A stretch of 64,000 bases of DNA. It comes from Karstenula rhodostoma CBS 690.94 (lineage: Eukaryota; Ascomycota; Dothideomycetes; Pleosporales; Didymosphaeriaceae). Positions 10,785 to 23,264 of this stretch are shown piece by piece (within the stretch, counting starts at the first letter, position 1; each line of letters opens with the position of its first letter). The stretch spans positions 1,137,132 to 1,201,131 of the forward strand of contig MU001503.1 of the NCBI GenBank assembly GCA_010093485.1, given 5' to 3'. The notes below the pieces were generated by a model. The model was not told where the DNA came from. It searched no databases and saw only the letters and a list, made by a program, of their open reading frames with translations. The position numbers were made by a program, and so were the translations under genes.

Positions 10785-13700
10785 GCTTCGAACAATCGAT
10801 TATAGTTGCTGGGTATACACGGCAACGTGTAACCCTAAGGGAGCTGTATCAGGCCAAGAACGCTGGATACAAGGTATTGCGGTATGTCACGGAGACATAG
10901 TGCCCCTCGATAGAGTTTGAAGTGCGCTTGTGTGGCGTGGACGACTCGTATTCGTGGAGTTCCTTGCGTCCCTGGGAAGTTTGGGATCGTGTTCGTTTCT
11001 GTGCTTGTGTATTCAGTGCTTATGTCGTAGTGATTCGGTAAGGCTGACCATCGAGGGTCATTGAGCATGCCTGGTGGATGAAATGACAGGTGTAACTAAG
11101 ATGTAGGATGTGATCTCCACAGGCAGTCCTGCGCTGTCATGAACAGCTCAGGTTGTAACCAGGGTATTGTACAACTGTTCTCGTCGGTTCGCTATCCTTC
11201 AGAGTGTTATGCGAAGCAGTAACATGGTCTTCAAACTTGGTTGGGCGGGCTGCGACGAGACGTGGTTGTGCGGACGAGGGGCGGGAACGATGGCACTGCG
11301 TTGCCTTCGATCAGAACACTAGAACAGTAAGATCTCGTTTGCCTAGACACTATTAGACCTTGTGCGCAGTCGTGTTATTCAGCGTTTGAACCCACGGCGG
11401 AGAAGGCAGTCCGTTGGTCAGGGTTGCCGTGATCTCATGATTATCGTTGCCGGTGTGCGCTGTTGCGCTTCTGAGCCTCCAGCAATCGAGAGGATGATTC
11501 CTGGGTCATCGCGAGCTGTCATTGCACCAGCGCTCCACATTCTGACCGGCTGCTCTCGTATGGCGTTGCGCGCTCGTCCGGGTTTCTCGAAGTTGTTGGA
11601 GATTGGAGGTAGAGCGATGATCGATTGCGGAGATGCTCCAAGGCGGTGTGATATGGCAAGGTACCCGAGCATGAAGAGTGAGCAGAATCAGTCGAGGAAG
11701 GTTGTTATGATCTTCAAGAGGAATTTGTCGGTTTGGAGACCGGAGAGAAGCCGGGGGGGTGGGCGGCAGAGCGGGAAAAACTAGCCTGTGCTTGCCTGGC
11801 ATTCCCACACTCCCAGAGAACCAAGCTTGGCCACCCTTCCCTTGAGCATGTGATTCCCAGTGAGTTGTTCGTTCCATTGAAATTCAATGGCAGATCTCTC
11901 TACATTGAATCAAGTATATATGTGCCCTACGTAGTTCGTCTGCTGGAGCTGCCGCAGGCGTGACCGCAGAGAAATTTAGCCTCACTGCAAGGAAGCCAGT
12001 TCAATCTCAGCACATACACATCGCATCATTCATTATCTCTTGTTCGTGACCAGCCTTTCTGGTGCATTGAACTCGGTTGCTTTCTTTAAGCATTACTCTG
12101 CCATTAAGATGATCGTATGTTCGTAAATCGGATTCTAGCCGGTGTCGTTCAGGTGGGAGTGGGCGTTACTGGTCGACAACCCATAGCCCCACGCGCATGT
12201 TTCATGTCCAGGGTACATACATAATCATTAGGGTGAATACTAACAACCACTATTGATTCGCATTCTCATACTGTACATATCCTTAGCACGTGTGCAATTT
12301 GCTCACGATGTTACCAGCCTGATGTTGATGGGGTCTTCCTACGAGTACTGTAGGACGAGTCATTCGAGAACTGGCCACCGGCGGCGGTTAGGAAAACAAG
12401 CACCTTTCCCAACGCGTCAGCGGCTCCAGTGTTGTTTGCTTGGATGCGGTCGGCGCGTCGGCCAAAGGCTAGTCGACATAGCTACTTACATCATCCCTTG
12501 TGATATTAGAGCTACAGGTGTGCCGGACAAGCATTCCGTCCAAATAGCCCCTCGGAGCGAATCTGTTGTGGAATCTACCGCACGGCTTCCGGTCAGCATC
12601 TGCACTTACCCACGTCGATAGTGTGTACGTTGTCAACGAGGCGGCTTATCCCCTGTTCCCAAGCATCTGCAGAGCAATATTCAGTGGTCGTGCCCTAATC
12701 GTATGATCTTCCACCCGTGCTGCAAGTTGTTTGTGACACCAGCAATTTAGGCAGACAACAGCGGTTTGCCTACCCGCCCTAAAGCGTATAGAACTATTGG
12801 CTTCCCCCCACGCCAACAAGTAATCTGTGTAAGCCTCAGCCTGATTGTTCGGGCTGGGAATGACATCCATGTCGCCTGACCCTATGAGAAAACGACTCGG
12901 GCTGTTTCCCCTTGCCGCACGCGAGACAGATCATGCTATGGAGGTGCTTCAGCTGCTGAGCCGAACCGACCGGGCCGAGCCACGCGCAGCTGACGGCAGA
13001 CAAGGTCAAGAGCACCGCCAGAGTCTCTATGTGCCTCCCGAGCTGTTGAAAATCATCATGAGCATCGCAATGACGCCAAGGATCGGCCTCAAGGAAGTTC
13101 AACAAAAGGTCAAGTGGAAATGATCGCTATCCAAATCCCGGGGGTGACTACGTGGTACCTTCACCCTAGTTGCTCCGCGGTGGCACTCTTGGGGTGATGG
13201 CGATGGGTTGCTGCACATGTGGTTTACGTTTGGGATCGGATCGGACGATTGGCTAGGGGCCCCAGCATAGCTGCACGCCTCGTGATGCGCCCGCTATGAT
13301 GAACTCCTGATTCTGTCCACGAGGCTGCCAGTATGCAATTGTGTTTTCATGTCGTGGTCGTTCTGCCAAGGATCGCTTCCAGCCTTGTACGGCACAGTCC
13401 AGTCATCCAAAGAAGCAAACACTACGTTCTTTCAAGTTAACACAGGTTATGATATGTATGGGCAGAAACAAGAGTACAAAAGCGTTGCGTAGTAGAGACG
13501 AAAGGAAACACGAAGGTTTGTTGAAGCTGGCTAGGGTTCTGGTGAGCCCGATATGGTTTAGCGCTACGCTACTGGAACGCTCGAACTCACATGCATGTCG
13601 CAGCCACAAACGTTCATGTGGTTCGAGAACATGATCAAGAACTGCCATATATCTTAGAGCATGTACCTATGCAGGAGTATGGTATCTTCGGGTAGACGTC

Positions 13701-15989
13701 GAAAGTGGTACGTGGCAATATTGTCCACCTTGCAGGAGGGCACATCACCTCTGGAAGGCAACTTATACACGGAGTTCATGTATGCGTCCGTAATTGTTCT
13801 TATTGCAATACAACACCGGGTAACATTCCGAAATTCGTTACGAGAACCAATCGAGTGTTCCCCAGCCACACCATTACTTACATTAGCGTAGACATCATGT
13901 CGGTGCGTACGAGCCTGGCACCACCATCGATCCTCATCGCTCTTTGATGGGTCCATAGTTGATGCCGCTCGTGCGGATATGGTGCAAGAGTTTATGAGAC
14001 CGGAAACCCCATTCCCCCTCAACAGTCTGAAACGCGACCGAGCTCGTATCGACAATCCGGAAGAATAAATCATGATAATATCTCATGAAGAATGACTGGA
14101 CTGTCCATGGCTCAGGGGCCGAAACAGATAATCCGCCCATATTGCTACAGTTTCAAAACATAGCAGATACACCATTGCAGGAAATGCCACCCTCATGTCT
14201 TGCAGTTGTCCTATGTTGCGTGGTCGTCCTACGCGTGCTGGAGGTAGTAGCTGAGACATAGTGAGTTGACTGCTCCAAGTATACTATTAACGACTCACCT
14301 GGCTGGTGGAGGCTGTTCATTTGGCTTCATATACCCCGTTAAGTTACGGAGAGCCACTTCTGCAGCATCTTCCCTTGCTTGTTCAAGTCGTTCTCCTGAG
14401 TACCAGAATCGCGCCGAGTGGTGTGCGCCTTGGATTAAAACTATGCTACTCCAGGCTGTGCGGCCTCCTAGAAGAAGAGTCAGTGTCAAATGTGATACTT
14501 CGCGAGCTTGGGCAGGCCGCGGCAAAACTCAATAAAGGAACTCGGTGGGGTGCCAAAACACAAAGATTTCAAACAGCTCAAGAAGAGTCAGTGTGTTGGT
14601 GTATATGAGACGAGAGGACCAATTCACGGTGCCAAGCTGTTGCGTGGATATTCGAGCCACGAGGCATAGAACATCAAAGTACACAGCTTACCACGACGGT
14701 CGCTAACGTCCTGCCAGGCTGGTTCGCCTAGATTTCGAACGCTGCAATGCTCTAATTCAGGTAATCAGTCGATGGATCATGCAAGTGAATGTAGAAGCAG
14801 CAGTGCTCATAGTGGGACATTGCCAGCCTAGCTATTGGCCTTGGCCGTTGAAAAGTGCACATACCTTTAAGGCGCTGCGCCCACTGTCCTTGGGCGGAAG
14901 GCACAGAATGTGTAGCAACTACTGCGGGCATAGTAATAAATTTAGTAGCAAATTCGAAGAATGGATAGGGATATTGAAGCTTGTGAAATCAAATCTGAGT
15001 TCAAAAAACGTACGGCTTCTGACAAAACTTGAAGCATGCGACGGGGTCTGATGTTCTTATAGCTACACTGGGAGATACCGACACGTCGATATGTTGCCAT
15101 AAGGGCTGGCATCAGCTTTCACTGGAAGCTTTGGGTTCCGAGCAGGCAAGCTGCCTTCCGGACGGCCCGAGCTGCAAGGCAAGTGAACCGCACCCGGACA
15201 GAGTCACCCAGGTGGTCGGTGAGCCAAAGTATTCTGCATGAAGCCGTAGTATGCATGATGTGCTGGCAGGGCAGCATTTTCACAGCGTAAGGCTGCACAC
15301 CACAAGCATTTGTTAACAGTCAGCATTGCCTGACAAAGCAGGGATGCAAGTGCACCTGCATTAGACCACGAAAGCTGAAGATGGCTGTTCACAAAGACTT
15401 GCGTTGGCGTTACTTGAAGGTCTTGTGCGTTCTTGAACGGGTACACATATTACGAGTGTTAGTCATCTTACGGGTACCTACCTAGCCGTGATGCAAAGTG
15501 AGACATAGCACGAGGCCATATACCCAGCATGCCTGACCCACGACCCTTCGACAACCAAGTAAGGCATCGTTGTTCATCTTCATGGCTCACTTGACAATAA
15601 TGAAAGCGATAAAAAAAAACAGATGCGGGCTGAGCGGGTTGCTCGAATTTTGCATTATCATGAAGAGTCATAAGCTCGTATAAATTTGGAATGATGGTCC
15701 AAACACTCGTGGGCGTCCATGCCCTGTCGCGATGTTGCTGAGGACTTCCAACCATCGCTCTGATCCAGCAAAAGTAACTGTAAAATCAAGGACAGTGAGC
15801 AACTCAACTTCCGTGACCGCGATGCTTGCCTAAACGCTAGACGAATGCACATGCGGTTCCCAACGTGAAAACAAACAAAACAGCTGATGGCAAGGAGGAA
15901 ATATGTACGTAGGAATGCCTGCACCCGCTAAGGGACACGTTGCGGTGGAACGGGTTCTAACAAGACAACCTGAGGCTCGATACAAAATA
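10785..15989. other. Gene desert, 5.2 kb
   Basis: Both strands contain only short frames with no recognisable domain, start context or splice-joined continuation. A plus frame at 12845-13123 has a weakly protein-like end (SLYVPPELLKIIMSIAM) but nothing to confirm it. I see no tandem repeat, TIR element or transposase fragment. Confidence 0.4.
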
Positions 15990-17357
15990 CTAAGCTTCCG
16001 TGGCGGGTCGGCGTAACGCAGCTGGTTGTCTGGTAGGCGGGCCGTTGCGGCTGGTACGATTGAACATCTCATCAATCAGCCGCTTTGGACCGACGTAATC
16101 GAGGTGCAATTTGTTTCGAATCAGTGGTATGTGCAATTGTGTGGACTGCTTCTGATGGAAACGTCGCTTTATACAGTCGTCAACTAGTGCCATCAGGCCA
16201 GTTGCAACTACGACACTGGAGCAGGTTAGATGTATAAATGCGTACTGCCGCTCTCGTACTTACTCAGAGATATCGCCCCTCGATTGAAGAACATGCTCGT
16301 CGGTTATGCGCATATAACAAGGCGGAATCCAGCCTCCTCTTGCTGCCTCCTCGCGTGCTTGGTCGTGCGTCAACCGGACAGGACTGATGTGAGCCAAGGG
16401 TTCCGATTCGTTGTCTGAACGAATCAGATAGTAAGAGACGCTCTCGTGACCATCTTCTTGCGTAACGACCCGTTTCCACGAATAGTTGTAACCCCAGTAC
16501 TCGAAGGCGTACTTTTTGCCACTATGGGCTCCTCTGCGCTTGACATCAATGTGGGCATAGTTGGAGAACTCTAATTTGAGTGTATTGGTAGGCAGGAGAG
16601 CGCGTCCTTTGGCGTAGCCTGTCGGCTGTGGTACTGACTCATCCGCATCTGCGTCCACGTCATGTACGGATTCGTAACCAGAATCAGAACGCTTGAGGCC
16701 TCCTGCCGTCGAGGGCCGGGAATCAGGCTTGTGGCGAAAGCTGGCGAGGGCAGTGCTTGCACGCTGCAACACGGGACGCTTGTCTGATGGCGGCTTCTGG
16801 TACTTCCTGATGGAATGGCATACTTCACGGCCAGAATCTCTGCAATAGCGACGCAACGAGAACTCGCGAGTGCGCAAGTCGTGCATGCGCAAATGAAAAA
16901 GCGTGTAGCTTTGCTTCTTTCGATTATGTTCCTCCACGTGCGTATCCACGCGCAGGTTCATGTTCCCATCGAGTGTAGAGTCATCGTGCCGGATCGAGAT
17001 GCGCTTCGATGTTGGGAAGAGGTCTGCAAAGTCGCGAGGAGTTGTGGGAATGGCATCGACTGGGAGCGGTTCGTGCGTGTACTGCGGGACTTGGTATTCG
17101 GGGAGAGGGTCGAAGTCGTCGGCGAGGTCCTCCTCGGATGTTGAGGCGTATGTGTCGACTGATGTGCGACCGTCAACCGTGCCTTCAGTCGGGAAATAGT
17201 CGCGAGAATGCCCTTCTACACGACCGAGGCACGTCCCAGTACGTGCCACGGCCGGTCGCGCACTATATTCGGTGGGCGCGGTGTCGTCGGAGCGTCGAGA
17301 GCTAACCGTGGTACTTCTGCTGGAATGACTCCGGCTGTTTTCGCATGTCCGCGCCAT
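15990..17357 (-). CDS. Conserved fungal protein of unknown function
   Basis: Two minus-strand exons: 17357-16264 and 16215-15990, with a 48-nt intron (GTAAGT donor, CTCCAG acceptor) splitting a codon. The product is about 440 aa. The N-terminal 60 residues are Ser/Thr/Arg-rich and look disordered. The central part contains DLFPTSKRISIRHDDSTLDG and NLRVDT, a motif I associate with an uncharacterised fungal family. It is followed by LFHLRMHDLRTREFSLRRYC, a second disordered stretch with a DSGYESV element, and the segment KLEFSNYAHIDVKRRG with KKYAFEYWGYNYSWKR. The second exon gives a basic helical region (LHLDYVGPKRLIDEMF). There is no signal peptide or membrane segment. The nature of the motif suggests a cytosolic or nuclear regulatory role, but function is unknown. 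Confidence 0.7.
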
Positions 17358-17513
17358 GGTAGGAACAACAAACAGACAACGAAAGACCTGAGGTAATGGT
17401 GGAGATGCACTGCAGTACGGTTGTAATTGGGACGGGTGGAGCCAACATGCGGAGGTGTGCGTGGTGTATAAGTAGAATGATACGCCCGAGTCCAGGCCGC
17501 CGCCGAGACCTAT

Positions 17514-17964
17514 CTAGGTGCCTTCGCGAAGGATGAGTGGAGTGAGCTGCGCAGCACGCACACGAGGCGGTCCAAGGATATACCCTTTGGGTAGGCTGGC
17601 CGGCACGCAGGGGTTTGTGAGGGATGCTGGTCCTCCGATGGCGCAGCAACCGCGGTCGGCAGCAAGTTGCAACCAGTCTCGCTCTGCACCGACACGACTG
17701 CATTCGAATGTTCGAGAGCGGGTAAGATATGCGCTCCCTCCTTGGATGCACACCGTCAAATGGGAGCTGTTCACGAATCATCAGCGCTAAACCGTGATCG
17801 AAAAGCCGATCCCCGATCCCGTCCAGGTGTGCAGCGACAGCGTCTCCGTAGCGAATCAGTACCGTCTCCCGCCCCTCCTTATGAATCGCACGCATGCAGC
17901 CCTCATCAGTGAACTCGGATGACAAGAGGTCCTCGATGGCGGCGATGGGGCTCAACCCACAGGG
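17514..17964 (-). CDS. Conserved fungal protein, 5' end unresolved
   Basis: Two minus-strand exons are supported: 17964-17754 and 17683-17514, with a 70-nt intron whose acceptor gives the in-frame join LPFD-ERDWLQLAADRGC. The predicted part is about 126 aa. It contains PIAAIEDLLSSEFTDEGC, the ETVLIRYGDAVAAHLD region, and a C-terminal CAIGGPASLTNPCVPASLP segment with KGYILGPPRVRAAQLTPLIL. The composition is like a real protein and unlike the surrounding desert. No ATG starts the first exon. A good acceptor (ACGCAGTCAG) sits right before it, so an upstream exon is expected, but I could not place it. The gene lies about 160 bp upstream of the next minus-strand gene, in the same orientation. Family unknown. 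Confidence 0.5.
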
Positions 17965-20900
17965 CTGACTGCGTCCGCCCTACGACAAGAGTTGAACACA
18001 GCAAGGCGGTGGCCGAACGGCGGACTGAAGCCCCCTGGGATGACCCTCGTTGGACTTTGAAGGACGCGAGCTTCCCGCTGGCGTCCGCGCCTGAGCCGCG
18101 CTGATCCACGTGCTGCACCGAAGTCTCGATCCAGCAGTGCACATGCAGCGTGCGGCTTCTGTCAGTGTCGCTTCATCATCAGCAGACAGCCTGGAGCGCA
18201 AGACTCAAGAGGATATGTTTCTACGTCATATGCCACGGCCAACGCAATGCTTCCAAGGCACCGATCTGTACTCCCTGGCGCCGACAGCGTGTTTGTGCGC
18301 CTCGCCGCTTGATTGACACCCAAGCCTACTCCTCAGGCGTCTGCCAGCAAGCCCCCTACACAACTTCGTCGACGGTAATGACGCGGAAAAGTACGAATAT
18401 CGTCTTATTGGCGCTGTGATCGGTGGAGCGCATAGCAAGCGCAAAGTCTGTTTTCTGCACGACTCCCGGACTGATGAGCCACCTACCCTAGCGTTCGCCT
18501 CACCACGTTTGCACAGCACCTGCAGTGTAGCATCATAGCACTTTGACATTGGATTCTCGACACACCATATAGCGTAGACTCAGGGCTCAGCTATACAACG
18601 ATGGAACGGAACCACATCCCCAATCTGGATTGTTGTTCAATTGTCAAAAGTCCGCTTGTGGCGCCGTCCTGCCGTCAAACCGTCGCGCGACTTCCCCAGC
18701 CACCTGGCCCAACCCCCCATTGCAACACTGCATCCAAATGGCGAACCAGACAGGTCCACGAAGCGGTTGGAATTTGCAGAATGCAACCATTCATCCGTCT
18801 TCCCTAGCGAAATCCATTACTATTGCCCAGCAGCGGTGCAGGACTCCGTTGTGTTGAGCCAATAGAACACCACAACGTGTTTGGGTCGTAGTTTGCCAAC
18901 ATCGCTACCAGAGTGGCCGCGGAGCCTTTGCGAGCGCATCTCACTGTGCGTTACCGAGGGCAAGCATCACAAAGACTAGGTTCTGACGAGGCGTAACTCG
19001 ATCGGTTCCTATAGCGCACTGTGGGAACGAACGGTGCGATCTTGAAGATTCCCCTGCTCGTGGTTGGTCCTTCATGGGATTAGGACGTGGATGACTTCCA
19101 TGCCTCACTGGCCGGGAACATCAGCGTTGCTCGTTTACACGACCCCACGCAGAAGTAGTTTCCATTCGGACGGGTACCCGCGTTGGGCTATATGCGCCTG
19201 CAGTAGCCACCCGTAAGGTCTCCCTTCATCTGGGGTTGAGGGGCGATTGCATCATATCCAATGACCGTGATTCCCCCCAAACCCCACGGGTCAGCAGTAA
19301 TGATGATACGTGGGGGCTCTATGGTCGTATCTCGATGTTTTTCCTTCTTACTCGATCAAATTTGAGAAGGTCGTGGTAGCGGACGGCCTATCACGATGCC
19401 CCGAGCTGTTAGAAGCGTCGACCGGTCTACGCGATTCGGAGCTTCCTACTGCCATGGTACCGGTAATCTCTACATCGTTGAGAGTATATTATGGTTTGCC
19501 AGATGCTGGTTGTTCATAACACAAACACCTCATCTGGTGGGTATTTCCTCAAGAAGTTTCGCAAGCCAGTCGAGATCTCCCGTAATTCCCGTGGCCGGGC
19601 CATCGGCGCGAAACCTATCATGAAAGAGAGAGATGACTGTGTGCTCCGTCAACCATCGGCTTACTCGGCCTTGCTGACTTGTCGTATCGCTACCACAAAG
19701 GTGTTCCGGTTGCATATTACTCACGTCAGGATCACGATTGCGATGGACTGCTGTCAAACAGACGCCCAGTACCGCAACAGATGACGACAAAACGGAAGAT
19801 CTCACCAAAAGAACCATTCAGCTGTACATCACAAATGTAAACTTGAAGATCCGAACGCTACCCTATTCTCTTTTGCAAGGATGCCGTTGTCTTCTTCGCC
19901 TGTTTTGTGCAGCGTAGGATTCCCGATACCGCTCCGCACATCCGCGTGCCGCCCATACTGCATTCAGGTTCTGCTTCAAGCAAAGATGATCGCGTGAACC
20001 CGTTCAGCGTGCGGGGGTTTTGCGGGGGAACTCTCCAGCACAAGGGAAGGTGGTGGTGACATATACTAACTCATGCGCTCGTTTCCTATCATGTCGACCC
20101 CAAGAACCTCAAAAAACGTACACCCGGATGAATTTCGCTCTCCAAGCGGCACTCTCATCCACTTCAACATGGATGTATGATTTGAGTGAAGCCTTAGTGC
20201 ACGGAATGCTCCCCAGCTTCTGCGCTCATCTTGCCCGGTGTCACGCATCGACATACCCAAAGCGGCATCAGAACCCCCATTGCTTTTCTCGGTCCCCACA
20301 GGAGGCTGATTGGGCGTGTGGGGTATTTCTGCGTGATATTCGGCATTATTCGGGTGCAGCCGAAGAAGCAATGTTTCAGCAGCTGTCGCCACAACGAAAA
20401 ACAAGACAGAAGTACCCAAAACATATGCTACTGTAGGAGTGAAAACTTTTCGCTGCCCAGCTTTTGACTACCCGCTCGATACGTAGAAGTTTCTTTGTCC
20501 GATGGAGAGCGTCTCCAGATCGGGTGGACACTTACTATGGTACGTAAGGCGAAAGATCGCACGTGATACCTTTCCATTGTTGGCTTCGTGTACTAAGGCC
20601 GACCATCCGGCTGAGCCTTTCAGAACGGACGGAACCTCTGTCTTCGATGCATCCGTGCGAGACAGGCGGTGAAATGTGCGTTGTTCAGCTGCACAAAAGG
20701 GTGTTCCGTGTTGATGAGGCGTCCGATGGCTTTTGCGGCTCGGCGGAGGCTCAGCGGAGGCTCAGCGGAGGCTCAGCTCGCATACGCGTTCAGGTGTCTG
20801 AGGTGCGGAAGTTCCAAGAATAAGTGCATGTATTCACCGAAATTCATCTTTCTGACAAAAGTGACTTCATCATGGATGGGATGGAAAGACTTTGACAAGA

Positions 20901-21542
20901 AGAGACCTAATGCGGTCTTCGCGCTAACTTCCTTTGGATGAATCTCACGTGTCGCACCTTTCACCTGGGCATGCTGAGCAACAATGCCATCACCGATCCA
21001 TCTGCATCTAGCAAATCTTCAACGAGGGAGTACAGACATGCCTCCGCACAGGGATATACATATGGCATATTCATCTATCCCACACCATCACCGCTACGGC
21101 ATCCTTGGAAGTCAGACATTCGTGCGAACCACTGGGTACAAAGTGGACGGGTCTCTCTTGCAAAAGGAAAGACTTTAACTCCTAGAGTTTGCTTATTTGA
21201 GACATACAGCACCTTAAGGCAGGATCATGCACATCACAGCAAGGCAACAGATGCGCCTCTCGCCCGTGTTGCATTCTCCGCATTCGCAATAGCATGCGGC
21301 GATCCGGACACTGCCCAAACCCGGATAAATTTTGGCCGGGGTGCGCAGAGCAGTAATTTGCACCGACTTGTTCAAACTTGTCTAAACAGAATGCGTCTTT
21401 TATTAAACAGGACATGTCTAAATGGTAACAGAAGGAGATATTTACAACACTCACTTGTGGGAAGGCCCGCCGAAATGCCACGTTGGTGCACCAAAACTAA
21501 CAGATTACGCTATCTCACAACAAAAGATTACTGATTAAACAA
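17965..21542. other. Gene desert, 3.6 kb
   Basis: Apart from a possible missing first exon of the gene ending at 17514, only short unrecognised frames are seen. An 11-nt tandem repeat lies at 20745-20777. Confidence 0.4.
20745..20777. repeat. 11-nt tandem repeat, three copies
   Basis: GGAGGCTCAGC is repeated three times without a mismatch. Confidence 0.9.
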
Positions 21543-23264
21543 TCAAGCAACGACCTCCTTCTCCTCCGCGGCCCTCAAGAAATCAGTCCTCTCCTTTATA
21601 TCCTGTGCCTCTGCAGCCTTCCATTCGTCAATGATCTGTTGCTTTCGTGCTTCGCTCCTGGGCTCGAAAGCCATCTGGAACGGGTCGGGCTTGACGATGA
21701 GGAGGGAATTCGACTTGGTTGTGGACACCTCAATCTCCTGTCCGGTGGCGGGATCGACCTTTCGCTTCAAGTTGAAGGCCCACGAGAGAGCACCGCAACC
21801 GACTAGCATCTCGTCACGAGTGATAGATTGGCCAAGGCACTGGCGCTGGCCCCAGCCAAATGAGGTCATGCCCATGATGGTGGGGAATTTGGCGAGGTCG
21901 GGGTTGTATGTGGGCCAGCCAGGCTCGAGCCAGCGCTCGGGTCGGAAGTTCCATGGATCGGGATACTTGACGGGATTGTGGAGGAACGCGTAGTCGAGCG
22001 GAAGGATGCGAGTTCCTTTGGGGATGAAGTAGCCCTTGTGCCAGTCATCTTCCTCGAGCTCATGGGCAACACCTAAGACAAGTCAGCCCGATGGTCGATG
22101 CACTACGAATCGAGTACGCTTACCTGTTGGTACATTCGGTCTCCATCGCATGGTCTCCTTGATGCAAGCGCGAAGGACAGGAAGGTAGGGCATGTCTGCA
22201 AGAGTAGGGGGCTTGTGTCCGCAGACCTTGTCGACCTCCTCTTGGCACTTCTTCTGCCATTCAGGGTGGTGAATCATTGCCACAAGGAAGTAATACAGCG
22301 GTCCAGCGACAGTGAAGATGCCAACCAAGGCCATCATGCCAATCACCGAAGAAGCTTCGTAATCTCCCGAAATGGCAGTCTTCTCGGCAGTCTCTAGGTA
22401 TGTGCGCGTGTAGCACAGCCTTTGCTTGCCCTTCTCGAGCTTCTTGCGGGTGTTCACCAACTGCTCCATCCACCAGGCTTGCTGGTCGTCGTGGCGTTTG
22501 CGTTCGGCAATTTTCCAGGGATTGACCATCTGTGGCAGCCAGTCCCAAAGAGGCGTCAGGACGTTCGTGATCGGGCCGGCCGGAGACATCTGTCTTAGCA
22601 AACCCCAAGCGCTAGGTGTGAGTGCCTTGCTGAGGTTTGGGTCATCCCAGGTGAGCTGGCACATAACCTTCGATGCCATATCTTCCAACGAGAAACCAAA
22701 GTTGTCTGGATCGTTCAAGAGCGAGTACATCCAGCGCTTGGCCTCGAGCTCCATAATGCCGTAGTAGCGGTTGTTGGTCGATTCCATCAGATATGCGTGA
22801 GTGAACTTCCTCTGGCGGGCCCAGTACTCTGACAGCTTGTTAATGGTGGGGACGACCAGCGAGAACGGTAACTTACTGTTCCGGCCCATGAGAGGCAGAT
22901 ATTCCATGGATCCATGAGTGCTCTTCGCGTCAAACAATGACTTGATCTGGGGCCTGTCCGAGTAGATCTTGGCCTTTTTCGTCAGGATCTCCTCGCATAC
23001 CTCTTCGTCCGAGATGATAACGAAGTTTGCTCCCAGCATCTTTGTACGATAGATCGGTCCATACTTCTGACCCCACTCGTAGAACTTCAACCACATGTAA
23101 TCGATAGGGAGGTCATGAACGCGTCCAATCCATGGGATCAGAGTCGGTCCCGGAAGGCCCTGCGGATTGTATTTTGCGTTACGTTTCCCAAGAGCTTGGC
23201 TGAAACGATAGAGAATCCAGCCGACGGCCGCGAAGCCCACGGCATACAGCGTTAGAGGATGCAT
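21543..23264 (-). CDS. Cytochrome P450 monooxygenase
   Basis: Two minus-strand exons: 23264-22124 and 22072-21543, with a 51-nt intron splitting a Gly codon. The product is 556 aa, normal for a microsomal fungal P450. It starts with a membrane anchor (HPLTLYAVGFAAVGWILY) and a proline hinge (LPGPTLIPWIG). The K-helix ETMR is at about residues 370-373, the PERW element at about 425-428, and the haem loop FGWGQRQCLG has its ligand Cys near 459. The I-helix reads FTVAGPLYYF (about 317-326), so the usual acid-alcohol pair for oxygen activation is absent. An earlier ATG is not available; the frame extends 17 codons upstream only from a GTG. The gene is divergent from the FAD monooxygenase at 24965. 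Substrate unknown. The FMO and other redox genes nearby suggest a tailoring or degradation cluster. Confidence 0.92.

Noticed and set aside
12845..13123. Small plus-strand frame ending SLYVPPELLKIIMSIAM
   Set aside because: It starts at TTG and is 92 codons long, with no homologue recognised. It could be chance in a desert of this size.
8650..21540. RIP-degraded transposon tract as explanation of the desert
   Set aside because: By eye the tract is not strongly AT-rich or TpA-rich and no transposase remnants were seen. A RIP index calculation would settle it.
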